In this document: positions 49,233-63,603 of the stretch, in pieces
How the letters are laid out: each line of letters starts with the position of its first letter
Position numbering within the stretch: position 1 is the first letter of the stretch
Source of the DNA: Marisa cornuarietis
Taxonomy: Eukaryota > Mollusca > Gastropoda > Architaenioglossa > Ampullariidae
NCBI GenBank assembly: GCA_004794655.1
Contig: SMMW01000549.1
Coordinates: 186,001 to 250,000 of the forward strand
Reading direction: 5' to 3'
DNA: 64,000 nucleotides
Program-made: the position numbers and the translations under genes
The notes under the pieces: model-generated
Told to the model about the DNA's origin: nothing
Database searches by the model: none
The model's input: only the letters and a program-made list of their open reading frames with translations

Positions 49233-52200
49233 ATGAAGTTAGTCCATCGTGATATCGACAAAGGGATTGGGTAAGTTCATAAAAATATTATATATTCAAT
49301 ATGTAAAAGATAGCCTAAATGTTATCGGTTATGGCTTCACGCCGCGTCAGCAAGAGCCAATGAGGCTGATTTTATAATGAGGGCGCAGTCCAAAATACCA
49401 GTCCACAATTATCAGAAAAAATAACGCAGAATACTGTCATTTTTAGAGATAAAATTGTCTATGTGTGTGTATGTGTACGCGCTCGTGGAGGTGGGGTCGG
49501 GGCAGGAACAGGATTCACAAGCTTACTTGATTCAATCTTGTCATCATGTGCAGGTCTGTTACCTTGGTACCCGATGAAGCAGAAGATATGTGGCACGCAT
49601 ATAATCTAATTCAAGTTGGAGACACTCTTCGGTCGACAACAATCAGGTGTGTTTTTATGGCTGTTTTGACAATTAGAGATCACACTTTATTGGTAATACT
49701 ATTTGCCCGAACTTACCTTTGTTGTTGCTTCATCCACAATTTCTCTTTAGGTAATAATTGTAATATTTATGTTAAAAGTATAGCGCTTCTCTTGAACAGT
49801 TATATAATAATGTTTTAAAGAAGTGGGAATTGATCGAAATGGTAAGCTTGGCGTTAGTGATATAGATACTGAGATTCTGAATTGTTTGAATTTAGGTTGC
49901 AAAATCATGTTTACATACATTTGCGGGAAACAGACAAAACAGTAGGTGATAGGGATTTTTTTTCTAGATGTTTGCCAAGTGTCAAGTGCTAGGGTAAGAC
50001 TTTTTTTCCATTTTTAAAAATGTTTTTTGTCTTGCATTATGTTTTCAGAAAAGTCACTACAGAATCAGCAACAGGAAGTGTGAATGCCAGTAAAGTAAGA
50101 ACAACCTTGACCATTCAAGTAGAGACCATAGATTTTGACACACAAGCTTGTGTGCTGAGGGTCAAAGGGCGGAACGTATGTGAGAATCAGTATGTGAAGG
50201 TAATAAGAAATCTCAGCTTTTAGAAAGCATTGTCGTCTTTTCAGTGTATTGCTATAGACATTGATGGAATTGCCTTTGTGGATTAATAAAGTTGTATTGT
50301 AAAAATTTGTGTTCTCTATTTTTTTATAATAAGTTTAAAGATTAAAAGGTTTAACTCATTCAATATGGACATATTGGTGCAATTGAGCTGTAGCTATGAA
50401 GACTTTTGCATTCGAAGAAGATTTAATAAAATGCTGATGCCATATGAGGAATAAATTTTAAGGTACTCTACAGGACCTGCCATTTTGCCTTGATGTAGCT
50501 TTATTTGTTGGCTTGATATGAAATGTCAATTTAAAAAAAAAATATGTTTCTATAGAGAATTTATTTCCTTTTCGAATGCATAGCTGTTTTACTAAAAGAT
50601 TTAATGGTTCTTGAGCAGAAAATTTTCAAAATAACTGCCAGTCCAGCTGTTGATTAAAAGCGAATGCTGAGACATTTCAGTATATCAGGATTAAGTTAAA
50701 TCCTGCGCTAAAATCAAGGGAGAGTAAGGTCATTATGCAGAAGCTAACTCAATTTTCAAATACATATATAATGTGCTCTTGTTTTAAAACAGATGGGAGC
50801 TTATCACACCCTGGATCTTGAGATGAATAGACCATTCACTCTTTCCAAACAGGAATGGGACAGCGTGACCCTTGAACGCATTGGTATGTACAGATTTCTG
50901 ACAGCTTTTCTCAACTAAGTGGCACACAGAATTAATGCTGCACCCAGGGTAACTCTGCGTGAAACTCTAGGTCAACCATTCTGACATAAAATTTCAAGCT
51001 ATGACCGCCAAGGAGGTTAATCCACTCTTAGAAGAATGTAACATGGTAATGCATGGAGAACATTTTGGTGGCACAATCAGAAACTGCTTGTCATTCCAAC
51101 ATTAAAATTGTAAGTTGCAGGTTCATATCTCACTATTATTTCTCTAGATGTGGCAAGTTCTCTGTATGGACTAACTCACTATGATGTAACAGTAACCAAT
51201 AACCAATACAAATGCATGATGAGAAAAAGAACTCTGCATAATAGTAGGCTTGTACATCAGTCATGGTTTATGTTTTGCAGACAGCACATTGCCACATTCA
51301 AAATGTGGCTCACAAAACTTTCTAGGTGATCATTTCAATTTTTGCAGATAACGCTTGTGACCCCACACAGACAGCTGATCTTGCTGCTGTGGTCATGCAA
51401 GAAGGCATTGCACATGTCTGTCTCGTCACCAGCAGCATGACATTAGTGCGCGCTAAGATAGAAACTGCCATACCGCGTAAAAGGAAGGGGCTTTGTGATC
51501 AACATACCAAGGTTACATGACTGAAATGGTGTCTTCCGTGTTACAGAACCCTGTCTTTCTCTGATATTACATCTTGAGCAGCTGTGTTCAAATTGAGTTA
51601 GAAAGTTAAGGTCATGATGATTATCCCAACAGACCTGAATAAACCTTCAATTTCTGCAGCTGTCACAATGGCATATGCTCACAAAAATACCTTTACCCTG
51701 CCTTCGCAAACTTTGCTAGATTAAGGGTGTGATGGGACAATTTTAAACATGAATTATAAAATATTTATGTATTTTGAATTGAGACTATATCTGACTAAAT
51801 ATACATGTCCAGCCTTTATAAAAATTTTGTGGAACACATAACAAACTATGTGCTGTGGTCGAAACATTTGCAGTAAACTTTTAAGGTATTTTCGTTGCAT
51901 TTTCATGGACTGATATTTGATGGAAATCCTTTTTTTTTTTTAGGGCTTGAACAGATTTTATGACCAAATAATCCAAGCCATCTTGAGACATGTCAACTTT
52001 GATGGTAATTTTCTATGTACAGTATTTGTAAATTCATATGCATTATGTCACACATACATATCTGTAGATTAAATTTCTACTTTAGGTACAAAACAAAGAT
52101 AGGTTGGTTATATGCATCTTATCATGCTTTAAGATTATGCAAGACGGAGGTGGTCCTCTGTGACTTTAATTTAAATCTTACTTGTTGCTTATGTTGCAGT

Positions 52201-54625
52201 TGTCAAATGCGTGTTGATTGCAAGTCCAGGCTTTGTCAAGGTAAGATTCTTTCGTGGTTTTCTTATTACTGACACTGTTTTTAGAAGCACCAAAAGCATG
52301 CCTCCTCTATGAACATTAGTTACTGTTTCTCCAGACAGGAGCAAACTTTCTCTGGTTTATGTTTCAGGATCAGTTCTGTGATTACATGTTTGCGCAGGCC
52401 ATCAAACAGGACTGGAGGATCCTGACAGACAACAAGGCCAAATTTCTGCTTGTGCATTCTTCCTCAGGCTTCAAGCACTCACTGAAAGGTGCGGTCTCAT
52501 ACCAGACAGGTCTCACAAATAAACATGCAGAAAATGAAGAAGCTATAATGCTTGTGTATATTATGAATCCTGTTGAAGTTGAAATCAGAATAATTTGTAG
52601 AAAAGAATTAGAGCTTTGTGTGATAAAAACCAGGATTTTTGTCTACCATTAGTGTATTTTTAATCTTGATGTATAGATGTGTGCATGCACGTGTGCATAT
52701 TTGTGTTTGATCATGTGTGTTCAATTGTTCAGAAGTTCTGTCAGATCCAATGGTGACTGCTAAACTTGCTGACACTAAGGCTTCGGGAGAAGTGAAAGCT
52801 TTAGATGACTTTTATCAGATGCTGCAATCTGACCCTGACCGAGCATTTTATGGGTGAGTTCAATACTAGTGTTGAAAAGTTTGCAAGTACATCACTCAAA
52901 TGCATGCTAATGGTGGTGGTTAGCATGGTCTGCCACTCTTGGCAGAAGGGACTGAAGCAAAAGTGTGAGATGTTTTGGGCTGATGGAGGGCTCGGACCTT
53001 TCAATCACTTTACAAAACAGTAAAGCATCAGAAATAGTCATGTGTTGGTAGTTTCTAACAGGTAGCAGGTGTTGTAGACTATGCACGGGACTTGGTCCAT
53101 ATTGCTTTGTAAGCTAGATATCCCTGTGCTTTGTTAGCTTCAATACCTAAGGTATGAAAGAGTGAAGACCTCTTTTGTTTTTCTCACTTTAACCTCTTTG
53201 GTGTATGTAAGGATACAAGAATGGATAAGTTTTTGGCTTCTCATTATTTATATCTTTATTTACCATTGTAAAAGTCTAAAGCATGACCTAAACTTTAACT
53301 CCTTTGATAACACGCTTAAAAATGTTATTTTGCAGAAAAGTTCTTTTATTATACAAACAGACAAGTTTGATTATTTATGGAATCTGTTTTTTGTCATGAA
53401 CATAGGTAACCTAAGAACTTGAATTATAACCCTACAATGCATAATGTTGTGTCTCTTACATGCTATGAAAAAAAACACTATTTCACATGGATAATGGTAA
53501 AGACTTTTTTCTGGGATACAAAATGACCAGATTATTTTATTCTTGCATTGGGCCTATATTAATCCTGCATATTGTAATGTGAGTGTATTATACAGACAAT
53601 ATATCGTTGATGTCACTGTTGAATGAAAAATGTCTTTTTGTTTCTCACTCCAAATGCGATGGAAGCCTTTATTTGCCTCATGTAAAAACTAGATAATTAC
53701 ACTGCTTATTGATCGCATCGCTTATTGTAAATCATGGTGGTTGTGTGCTCAGGATTAAACATTGTGAGAGGGCTGCCGAACTCCAGGCTGTGGAAACACT
53801 ACTAGTGACAGACGAATTGTTCAGGTCAGTGTACACAGTACTTTGTATGTCAACTTTGTGACTGAGTATATCCACATATACTTTCATGTGCATATAACTT
53901 TCATCTTTGTTTTCTCGCAGAAGCATTTTCTTTTTTTAATTAAGACGATGCTTTAATGCTTCAGCCATTTTGCATTAGTGTGACTTTTTTTCTGTTTTAT
54001 TTTATGTTTATTTTCCAGATCCCAAACTGTTCAGCAAAGGAAGCGTTATGTGGCACTTGTAGACAGCGTACGTGAGAATGGAGGGGAAGTCAAGATCTTT
54101 TCAAGTCTTCATGTATCAGGAGAACGTATGTTTACCTACAGTGCATGGATACTCTGTATGAATGGGACCTTAATGTATTAGGAAAACAGGTTTCTGCATG
54201 TGCTCATGAAAAGAGAGAAGCAACCATTTTATGCCTGCAGGTCCTTTTCTAGGATATTACCATTCCATGAATGTGTGTTAGGCATATATCACCTAGAGAC
54301 ACTGAGTCTCAGACCCCTGCAAATTTGTTAACATTCCAGTCATGTACATGATTGAAGTTCTCATAAAGAGCACATCTACGCAAATTGTGGTTTCGATGTC
54401 TTCTTTTCCTTGCTACACTAGTAGATGTAAACTATGCCTTTTGAGACCACCTCTTTAACCCTATCCCATTACTGAGACCTTGTCTTCATCCCCATCCATA
54501 TCAAGTGTTCTGTTTTTGTGAATTATACTTTTTCTTTTGCAGAACTAGGACAGTTATCCGGCATAGCTGCCATCCTGCGCTTTCCTATAGCTGAAAATGA
54601 AGAGGGAGATTCTGATGAAAACTGA
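49233..54625 (+). CDS. PELO: Protein pelota homologue, 12 exons
   Basis: eRF1-like factor which, with HBS1, recognises stalled ribosomes and starts no-go and non-stop decay in the cytoplasm. Exons: 49233-49270, 49554-49646, 50049-50199, 50793-50883, 51348-51511, 51944-52004, 52200-52240, 52368-52488, 52733-52853, 53753-53824, 54019-54125, 54543-54625; all phases agree, 380 residues (human 385). The N-terminal domain (about 1-130) begins [20 protein letters not shown] and includes [16 protein letters not shown]; the central domain has [16 protein letters not shown] and the basic IPRKRKG loop, without the GGQ of eRF1; the C-terminal domain has [26 protein letters not shown] and [13 protein letters not shown], with an acidic tail. 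A poly(A) hexamer AATAAA lies at 55,064-55,069. Head to head with RPA1. Confidence 0.97.
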
Positions 54626-56289
54626 GAAACAAATGTGATTTCAGCTGCCATGTGTTGACTGTTAACTGATGTATTGTTTCTGGCAAGTGTTCGCACTTAT
54701 ATAGGAACAGGTCTGAGTATACATGCATACAGACATAGATGCACCCATACACACAGATATATATTCAAAGACTAGATACAGGATTTGACATTTTCTGATG
54801 CATTTGACACAGGTATTAACAGTCCTATTCCTTGTTGCTTCTTGATTCTCATTCTTTTGAGTGGCTAGGAAATGAGGACTTAAAAAAGTCTTTGAATAGT
54901 TGTTGCATATCCATTAATGACAATTTATAAATGCTACATTATGGATAAATCTGGACTTGTGGCAATACAAAGTTTTTGAAATGTAAGTTTTTAATTGCAC
55001 TACCATAAGCATTGTGAAAGACGAGAAAAAATATCTGTGTGCATGTGCAAGCATGTGAGAGAGAATAAAATTTAAAAAAATCCATATTTGTTGATTCATT
55101 AACAGTTTGAATACTTAGACTTTGTATTAAGTATAAACATCAGAATTTTGTCAAGATTCTGGCAGAAAACCTTTTTTAAAAAAAATCAAACTATATCACA
55201 TACAAATACAGTAAAAAAAATGCATGCATAAAAATTTAGTCATAAAATACTGAGAGCATTTTTTTTTTTTTTTTTGGAGGAAGAGGGATAGTCCCATCAA
55301 CTTTTCATGAAAGGTTTGGGAGCCTCATCACAATATTTGGCATACAAACTCGAGCATTCCTGAAAGACTTTGGATGAGATGTAAATGTGTGTGTGATGAA
55401 CTGAATTATGTGGCTGTGCAGTGGTCATGGGTAACTTTCATGCAACTCAAAATCAGTTCAATACAGATGGTAGTGAGGCATGCATTTCCACAAGTTACTG
55501 TGCTGCAGAAGCATAAACCTAAACCCCAAATTGTAGAAAAGCTTACACATTTCAAGTGCTAAAACATAGTACATCGTGGTGAGAGCTTTCACATGATGTA
55601 ATGGACAGCTGAAATAGCACCCAAATGAAGTGTTGCAGCTCTCCATCTGCCAATTTTGGCATGTTCTCTCATCTGGATTCTTTAACTCAACTGTGTCATC
55701 ATCATCAGAAATAAATGTTAAAGTACATACCAAGATATCTGCAGTTATGACTGCTAATGAGATCTTGTTGAAGGAGAGAGATTATATTTTATGTCATGCT
55801 TCGACATAAACGGAATGATGAACATTTTATAGTGTATCAGAAAATCATTTAAATGTTACAGCAATGCCCAAGATGGCATGAAATGAAAAATGCAGTGATA
55901 CAATGAGTAGTAATATGTATTTGACAAACAGGTCATTTTCTCAAAGCAATTAAGTTCATGCATAATACTGATAATGCATTGAGGGTATCTTTTTTCACAG
56001 CATATCCATAAAAAATGTTGCAACAGAAGACACACTTTTCTTGAAAGATTTCCAAGGATATGGCTAATGGATTTTAATCCTAGCTAGGTTAGTACTTCCT
56101 TTGTTAAATGTGGAACAGCTGTCTGTTCAACTGCACAATATAAAGTATAGTGAAAGACAAGTGAAAAAGAACAAATCCTGTGAAATGTTCCCTTTTGTTG
56201 AACAGATAAATATTGCACTGCACTGTAAAGTACAGACCGGTAACATAATGCTGAGGCAACAAGTGATATGTTCCCACCAAAAGGTAATT
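54626..56289. other. PELO 3' UTR and intergenic region
   Basis: The first canonical AATAAA after the PELO stop is at 55,064. The rest is AT-rich with no gene recognised; a T-run lies at 55,259-55,276. Confidence 0.4.
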
Positions 56290-56447
56290 GTGCCCCCTAG
56301 AATTTTCTGGTCGGTCTATGGAGTCACGTTCCCATTCCCCAGGTGGGTCAAATGGGGAGGTTTGCTGCACTATTTAGGTATTGAACCAGTGTGCCTTTCA
56401 GCTTGGACACTAGTGCTCTAACCACTTGCTATCCGCTTCCCCTGTCA
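56290..56447 (-). mobile_element. tRNA-derived SINE, family 2
   Basis: The minus strand begins GGGGAAGCGGATAGCAAGTG then GTTAGAGCAC (A-box-like TAGCAAGTGGTTAGAGC) and has a B-box-like CTGGTTCAATACC about 35 bp later. The sequence differs from the family at 17,026 and 25,733. Confidence 0.55.
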
Positions 56448-57404
56448 CAACCACTAACAGATCATTAGCAAATGAAGCTCAGCCTAGATTGGAGACCAAG
56501 TTTCCAGGAAACTCAAATTCTAACACCTTTCCCCCTAACATGAAAAACAAAAGTGACCACTGAATGATCTGATTAGGAAACCATTTAGTGGTCAATTTTA
56601 CTTATGCTGTCTCCAGACACTTCTACTGCCTTAAGGATTTAGTTAACTATATTAAGTTTTTATTCATTAATGTAAAGATGAAACAAGGCTTACAGGGAGT
56701 TTGGGGAAAGATATTTCACAGATTTCAAATTTAAATTAAAATACTTAAAAGCAAGCAGTATCTTGTGAATAGAGCAGCAAATAGCAAGTATCATTTGTTT
56801 TTATAATGATAACACTGTCTGCAGGGGTGAAATAGGAAAACAATGTTACAAATACATTTTTGTAAATAAAATAATATATGAAGGTTGAATCAAGAAGCCA
56901 GCATCATAAAAACATATCTGGTCCACCTTTTCTAGAAGTCATGACAAATATTTTATCAGTGCAGGTTAAAAAAAAACAACCTTGCTTGTTAAAAGTCAAT
57001 CTTTCCAAAATTCTGGCTCACTGCTGGCAATCAATAAACAGCCAGCAGTTTAGGGGTGCTCCTCTAAAAGTAGACAGGAGCCAACAAAATACTGTACACA
57101 TTCGCAGTTGCCATCAGAAAAGTGAATGGCACAAAATGACTGATCTTACGATACGAACCAGCAACGCTGAATAAAAATCCTTGAATGAAAAGCTCCTACC
57201 TGAACATCAGCTGTCAGTCTGAAATGATTTATCTAAATTAAATCCAAACAGCAGTTTTTTAAATCTACACAACTAAATGTTTATCATCCAGAGCTTTGCA
57301 CCATGAAGGAAAATTATCACCACACTATGCAGCACCCATAAAACCATCAGATGACCTGCACCAACTATGCAAGCACTCATGTTGAGGACTATTATTATAG
57401 CAAA

Positions 57405-60400
57405 TCAAATATTGCTGGCAGCACACAATGAGCTGGTACTGTCCCCTGAAAGCGATTTGCGGTGACGTGCACTCTTTAGCAAGTTGACTATCAGTGCTGT
57501 CCAGCCTGTCTGGTGGCTGCCAAAAAGAAGCACAACATGTCAACCAAATTATCACACATCTATGGATATATATATATATACTGTATATCTTTGGAGCAAA
57601 AAAATGCGTACAAACAAAATAACAATCTGTTTACATCATTAATGATGAGCATTTATGTAGCCCTTTTCCAAAGTACTTTCCTCAGAGCACTTCACACACA
57701 AAAAATACAGACCAATTCTAAATAAACTTACACACTAATGTCCACACACACACACACACACACATGCACTCATTCAACAGACACATCCACAGAGCAAAAA
57801 CAGACCCGTGCCAGTGCACTGTATGGACATGGAAGGGTGAAGTCGCTGATTTTGAAAAAAAAAGCACTCCTTAAGTTTGAACCTAAAGGCTGTAAAAGAA
57901 TCAGCATGACCAAGGCTGATGGGTAATCTGTTCCAAGTTTGATGGGGCTTGATCGGAAAAAGACCTCTGTCCATATGTCTTCATAAAAGTTAGTGAGACT
58001 CAAAAAAGCACTGTGTCGAAAGAGGAACGAAGCAATCATGAGGGAGTATAGAGGGGAGTTTGAAGAAGTACTGAGGACTAGAAAGAGTGGAATAAATCAG
58101 AGTGGAAGTTTATCGAAAATTTTATGGAAAATAAAGATTAACATGTCTTGAAAGAACAGAATAGAGGCTCTGTTGCTGGTAGACTTTTGCAGAAAGTTTC
58201 TAGTTCAAGGAAGACTCCCTCTTATTCTCAGCAGTTGTCCAACAGGAATAAGGTACTGATTTATAAGGGGAGGTAAAAAAGGCAGAGTTTGTCTCCATAT
58301 ATTATGTCCCTTGTCCCAGACATAGTGAACCACTCATGCTTGCTGCCTCTGTGGTCACTATAGGTTATAGGAAGCCTTACCTTTTTTTTTCTTTATGAGG
58401 AAGACATTTTGGATAGAAGGTATGAGACTATATTACTTTGATTCCATACATATAAGCAGAGACTGTGCAATGTCATCTGCCATTTTTTAAAATTATTATG
58501 CATTTTAAGGTGAATGTGGTAATAAAATGTTTACACTGACCTTGCACCACACCCACGACCAGTGTCTCCATCAAAGAATTCATAGAACAGCACAAGATCT
58601 CGGAAGTTTGGATCCTTGCTGTATCGCTCTTCTAAGCCTGACAATAAAACAATCAAACCAACTAGCCATGGTAAATGTTTATCAAAATTTTGTTGTAAAA
58701 ATCATTTCTCCATTCTAAATCTGAAGCCATTACCCCCACCACTATTTACTGCAACTAAAAAATGAACGAGACAGGATTAGAGAAAACTATTCAATCAGGA
58801 ATAGAGTCATTATGTCAAACTTTTAACTTAGTACACACCATGGCAAGCTCTGCTCCCATAGATGTCTGGGAGGAAGAGTCGAGAGAGTCTGAGAGACAGC
58901 TCTGCTGCCACATCTTTTAGCCGCATGTATTTGCCAGACCCTGTAGGACACTCTACCTTCAGTGTGTCTTGGTAAAAGTAGTCAAGACGTTGAAGGTTTT
59001 CAATCAGCAGATAGTTCACTGAGACGGAAAAAAAATCAATTGCTTTAATTATTCATAAATTTTAGAACAAATGACTTTTTTAATTTATGCAGCTGTCATG
59101 CAATCTTAAATGTGCTAACAATGTACCCTTTATGCAGGGATCCTATACACAAAGTAAAACATAATATTGAAACTAAATTATATTTGCATATCTTGTGGAA
59201 GTCAAAACACAAAATTCTGTCTCAAAAGTTTCCTCTGTGAGGTTAGGGTCACCACAAAGATTTAGATCTGGACTATACTGCATACACTGTCAGCATTTTG
59301 ACAGTGTTTTATGTTTTGATGTGTCTAACATACTGGTACAAAACAGTGCATGTACTTTTTATTCAAGCAGCAAGTATCACAGTGAAAGAAACTTCAGTCA
59401 TCACTTGATAGAAAGGGAACAGAAAAAATTTGAGTAAAGAAAAACCTCATGTAATTAAAGCAGCAGGAACTGCTCTGTGGTTAGGCATTATCAGTATGCT
59501 AAAAAATAAGAGTGTATAGTGAGTGAGAAAGAAAACTAGCAGAGAAAATGGTGACCCCATTGTATAAAACTGCAGAAAAAGAATCACTTACTTGGGATCC
59601 AGATGGGGCCCCGCCAGTTGCTGTTTCCACCAAAAAGCTTAGACTGTGACTCAGCTGGCTGGTACTGCACAAAATGTGCTTGCTCTCCAACCTCAAATTT
59701 AAAGGGGTGTTTGTAGTGGTACTGAAAAAATAACCATATTTGAGGATACACGTACATTTTTAAAGAAAATGCTGCTTTTGTGCATATTTGCCCTGTTGAA
59801 TCTTCTGGAACGTGAACACTACTTAGATTCACAAGATAAAGTCTGTGGTGCTCACACTTTTGCTCTTGAGACTCTATGTATTATTTATTAAATATACAGT
59901 AGGTTCTCAGATTTACTTTTATGATCAAGGCCATTTAATAACAGCATTAGAAGTGAAAGATATGGAGAGTCTTTGACCCCTTAAACAGTTTTTTCTTAAA
60001 ATCTTACAAACCATTTACCAAGTACCCATTTACTAAGTAGGTTATTTAGTTTTGCCTTCAAAATAAAAAAAAATTTTGAAACAATAATAGAAGTAAAAGG
60101 TTTTTATACTATGTATATAATTTCTGAGTAAGAGTGATGCTGAAAGATGAGAAATTGTCAAAAGTTATGACTGTTTGAAGTGTGTCTTGAAAGAGAATGC
60201 TACATGGGAACTCACTGAAGTCTTTGTGCCTCTGTAAAACACACACCTTTGAGAGAGACCGAATCCCATAAGGAGAAAGGAACTCATCTTCATTCAAAAT
60301 ATAATGAAGCATGCGCACCAGCTGCTCTCGGGTGACAACCGTCAGCAGCAGGGTGTCATCGGCATTTCCGTTGTCCTCTGCAGCTCTGCACAGGATCTGT

Positions 60401-63031
60401 ACAACATTTGATAAATGACTTTCACTTCAAGCCATGATCACTAGAAAGGTGTCACAACATTGTTAAGATATGACAACAGCGGAAAAAATCTCTCCATAGA
60501 TGCTATTTGTTTGTCATCAGAGAGGTTAAGGCAAGCTGGAATAAATTAAAAAAATCAACCAGTGGCACTCAAAGATATCCAGGATGATCCAGGGGCTCAA
60601 TGGTGAAGCTTTTTTTACCTACACTTTGAGAAACCATTTCCTGGATTTAAATTGTCTTTAAAGTACATTGTTCTTTCTCAGGATGTGAGACCTATTCACA
60701 GGGCCAGCAGCTTGGCCATAAAATAACTTTCACTGCTGGTTTGTTGTAAAACATCAAATCTCTTCTGCCCACTTTGCACTAACAGAGCCTTAGTTGCTGG
60801 CCCAGTGCAAAAACACCAAATTCCATCCTCTCCCAACTCAAACTAAAATGACATCCAAACTACTCACTCTCTGTGCCAGATCCTTCTTGTGTTCTAAGAA
60901 CCACTTGGTGCGCTTGTAGAAACCAGGGTGTCGCTTCATTTCCTGATCATGCAGCACCATGCTGGAAAATAGAGGCACCATGCCAACCATGGAGCGAATT
61001 TTGAGAGGCAGGCTGTGATTGTTGCTGTAGATGTGGTCGTAGTAAAAGCCATCTACATCATTCCACAAGCCTTCTCCTGCTACATTGTTGATGGCATCCA
61101 GGATGAAGACAAAGTGCTCAAAGAACTTGCTGGCCATGTCCTCATAAATTGGGTCACGTCTAGCAAGAATGAGACTTATCTCCAGCATGATGACACAGAA
61201 GAAGGCCATCCATGCTGTGGCATCTGCCTGTAAAATTACAAAACAATGATATTATCATAGATGATATAAGTTGAAACGTGTAATTTGTTGGAAGCATGTG
61301 CACAAAATATTATGTTTGCACAAACCATAAAATCATCTAACATTGTGTATCTCAGAATGCTTCTGTGTCATTAAGCAGCACTTTCCTACACAGGAGATTG
61401 GGCTATAAATATGGTGACCCTACTACAGAAAACTGGGGTTTATAGCCACAATAATCCTACTAAAGGAGACTGAGCTACTACAGCAGTAGTGATACATGTG
61501 ACTAGCTTACCTGGGCCAGCCTGCCTCCAACAGGTAAGGGTTTGGAGCGATCAAAAACACCAATATTGTCAAGGCCAAGAAAGCCTCCTTCAAAGATGTT
61601 TCTTCCATCAGGGTCTTTGCGATTCACCCACCTAGAATATGATCTTTCTTTCATTACTTCTTGAAATTATTCTCTTTTCTTCCCAAACCCACACAAGTTT
61701 TTTAACCTTCTTTCTTTTCTCCCCCCTACCAACAATCTACTAGTTTGAAAAAACATTTTAACATCATCTTGGTTAACTGACTATGACAGTATATGTGACC
61801 AGTTCAGCCACAGATGGCAATATAGACAACTGACCAGGTGAAGTTTAGGACCAGTTTGTGAAAGCAGCGAGCCAGAAAGAGAATGTCCCTGTGGTCTTTA
61901 GGGCCTGAAGCCTTGTACACCTTAATGACGGCGTATGCATGTACTGGTGGATTGACATCTGAGAAAGCAAACTCATAAGCTGGAATCTGCAGACAGTGTT
62001 TAAAGCAAGTGAAAAATAATACTGTCTATTTTTTCTGAAGCAGAATGTAAATAAGCAAACGAATAGTCCATTTCAACAACACATTAACAAAACAAAGGAT
62101 GGGAGAGGGGCTGGGGGGGATAATTTAATCTATATAAATCACTGAAGTCTCAAGAAGCACAACTGTCACAAAACTCTACTGGTTCTTATTATCCTACTCT
62201 AGGAACATGGGTTAATAATTTGTGGAAAATGATTTGTATATCATGAATATCAGTCATATGACAAAGTAAAAGATAGATGAAAGGCTCATGCAAGAAGCTC
62301 ACCTGTCCATTGGGATGCATATACCATTCTCTAAGGAAAAGGAGAAGCTGCTCTTTAGCAAACTGTAGGTCAATGTTGGCAACAGGAATCATATGAAAGG
62401 CAAGGTCCCAAGAAGCATACTGCATGTTCGGTAACAGAAAATTGGTATTTGACACCCAATATTTGTGACAGGAAATAATTGTTAGGCATACATCTGACGA
62501 CTGGGTGTGATGTCAAAGTTACGTGCATGTTATATTTGGTGTTAAAAAGTAAAGTAAGGGCTGCGACACATTTGGTAACATTTACAGGCTAATGCTTATG
62601 ATGATGAACAAAATGGCACTAGCTATAGGTATGTAAAAAGTGACAGCAATTTACCTCAGCACCTGAAGCTCAGTGACATGAAAGGACATGTTTAACAACC
62701 ACTAAACACAATTTGAAAAGGTTATTAACACTTGAAGAGTTATTAAGAACACTCTTTGCACAGTAACATATAGAGCACACAAGTCATGAAAAGCATGCTC
62801 TCCTACCCAAGGGTATTCCCATTTGTCTGGTACAGAAATGACATCCCTGTTAAAGAGGTGGAGCCAGGTTGTGTTGCGACCATAATGACGTTCTGTGGGT
62901 GGGGGAGGTTGACCTTTGTCCCCATGTAGCCACTCTTGTACAACATAGTGATAGAACTGTTTGCTCCATAAAAGGCCTGCATAAGCTTGTCTAGCTACTT
63001 GCTGTTCTGCCACCGACTTGAACCCTATTAT
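57405..63031 (-). CDS. YMR196W-like GH63-type glycoside hydrolase, 3' part (10 exons)
   Basis: Exons in transcript order: 62807-63031, 62303-62419, 61835-61986, 61511-61631, 60868-61227, 60247-60396, 59592-59721, 58839-59018, 58541-58637, 57405-57516; all phases agree, 547 codons ending TGA at 57,405. The product resembles the C-terminal half of yeast YMR196W-like proteins, related to glycoside hydrolase family 63 ((alpha/alpha)6 barrel). Blocks: [70 protein letters not shown], and [20 protein letters not shown] near the end. [10 protein letters not shown] occupies the position where related enzymes carry the catalytic acid, which is inference. The yeast protein has about 1,090 residues, so roughly half is missing; it probably lies beyond 64,000. 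Substrate unknown. A possible poly(A) signal on this strand is at 56,659-56,664. Confidence 0.88.
57640..58065 (-). mobile_element. LINE 3' end in the last intron of the GH63 gene
   Basis: The minus strand reads [20 protein letters not shown] and RFKLKECFF, matching the usual C-terminal end of CR1-like LINE reverse transcriptases ('WNSLP ... S..F...LK..LF'). The 3' tail holds the 'gagcatttatgtagccc' block and a (CA)n run at 57,743-57,766. Confidence 0.55.
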
Positions 63032-63600
63032 CTGCAAACAAATGACATTTGTTAGATATTCTCTCTCATCTGAAATATCTTTCTAATAAAAAAATTATTT
63101 TTCATAAGGTGGGTTAATTGTCATGATGATATTGACAATGACAATGACAGTTCTTTATTAACGAGAGGTAAATAAGCGAAGAGGTGCGCTTTTTTTCATT
63201 TAGCCCTCGCCCCCTACGATATTTAAATTCATACCACTCTATAGGTCCTTCTACTTATTAGGCGGGGCCTAACACATTCAAGCTGCAGCAAAGAAGTCCC
63301 ATTTTCAATTCAATTCTATGTCCTATAATTAACTCTATGTAAATTCTTTTTTTTTATTAATTAAATTAATTCTGTTATTCTATGTGTTAAGAGACAAAGG
63401 TGTCAGGGATAGTGTGCAGAATACAGTTTTACCTATAACTGTATATATATGGTCATCACAAAAGTGTAAACATCATTATGTTTCTGACACACATTGTAAA
63501 TGATGATTACATATGTATACATGCTTTGTTTTTATATGTTTATGCATGAATGAACACACACACACAAACACACTCTCTCTTTCTTTGTATCACACAGACA
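63032..63600. other. Intronic sequence upstream of the first recognised GH63 exon
   Basis: No coding exon recognised. 63,140-63,260 ('ttctttattaacgagaggta' and onward) looks like an interspersed-repeat end but has no second copy in the window. Confidence 0.3.
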
Positions 63601-63603
63601 CAC

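Noticed and set aside
49546..49818. 90-codon frame containing PELO exon 2 and beyond
   Set aside because: Only 49,554-49,646 is exon; the remainder is intron after a good GT donor.
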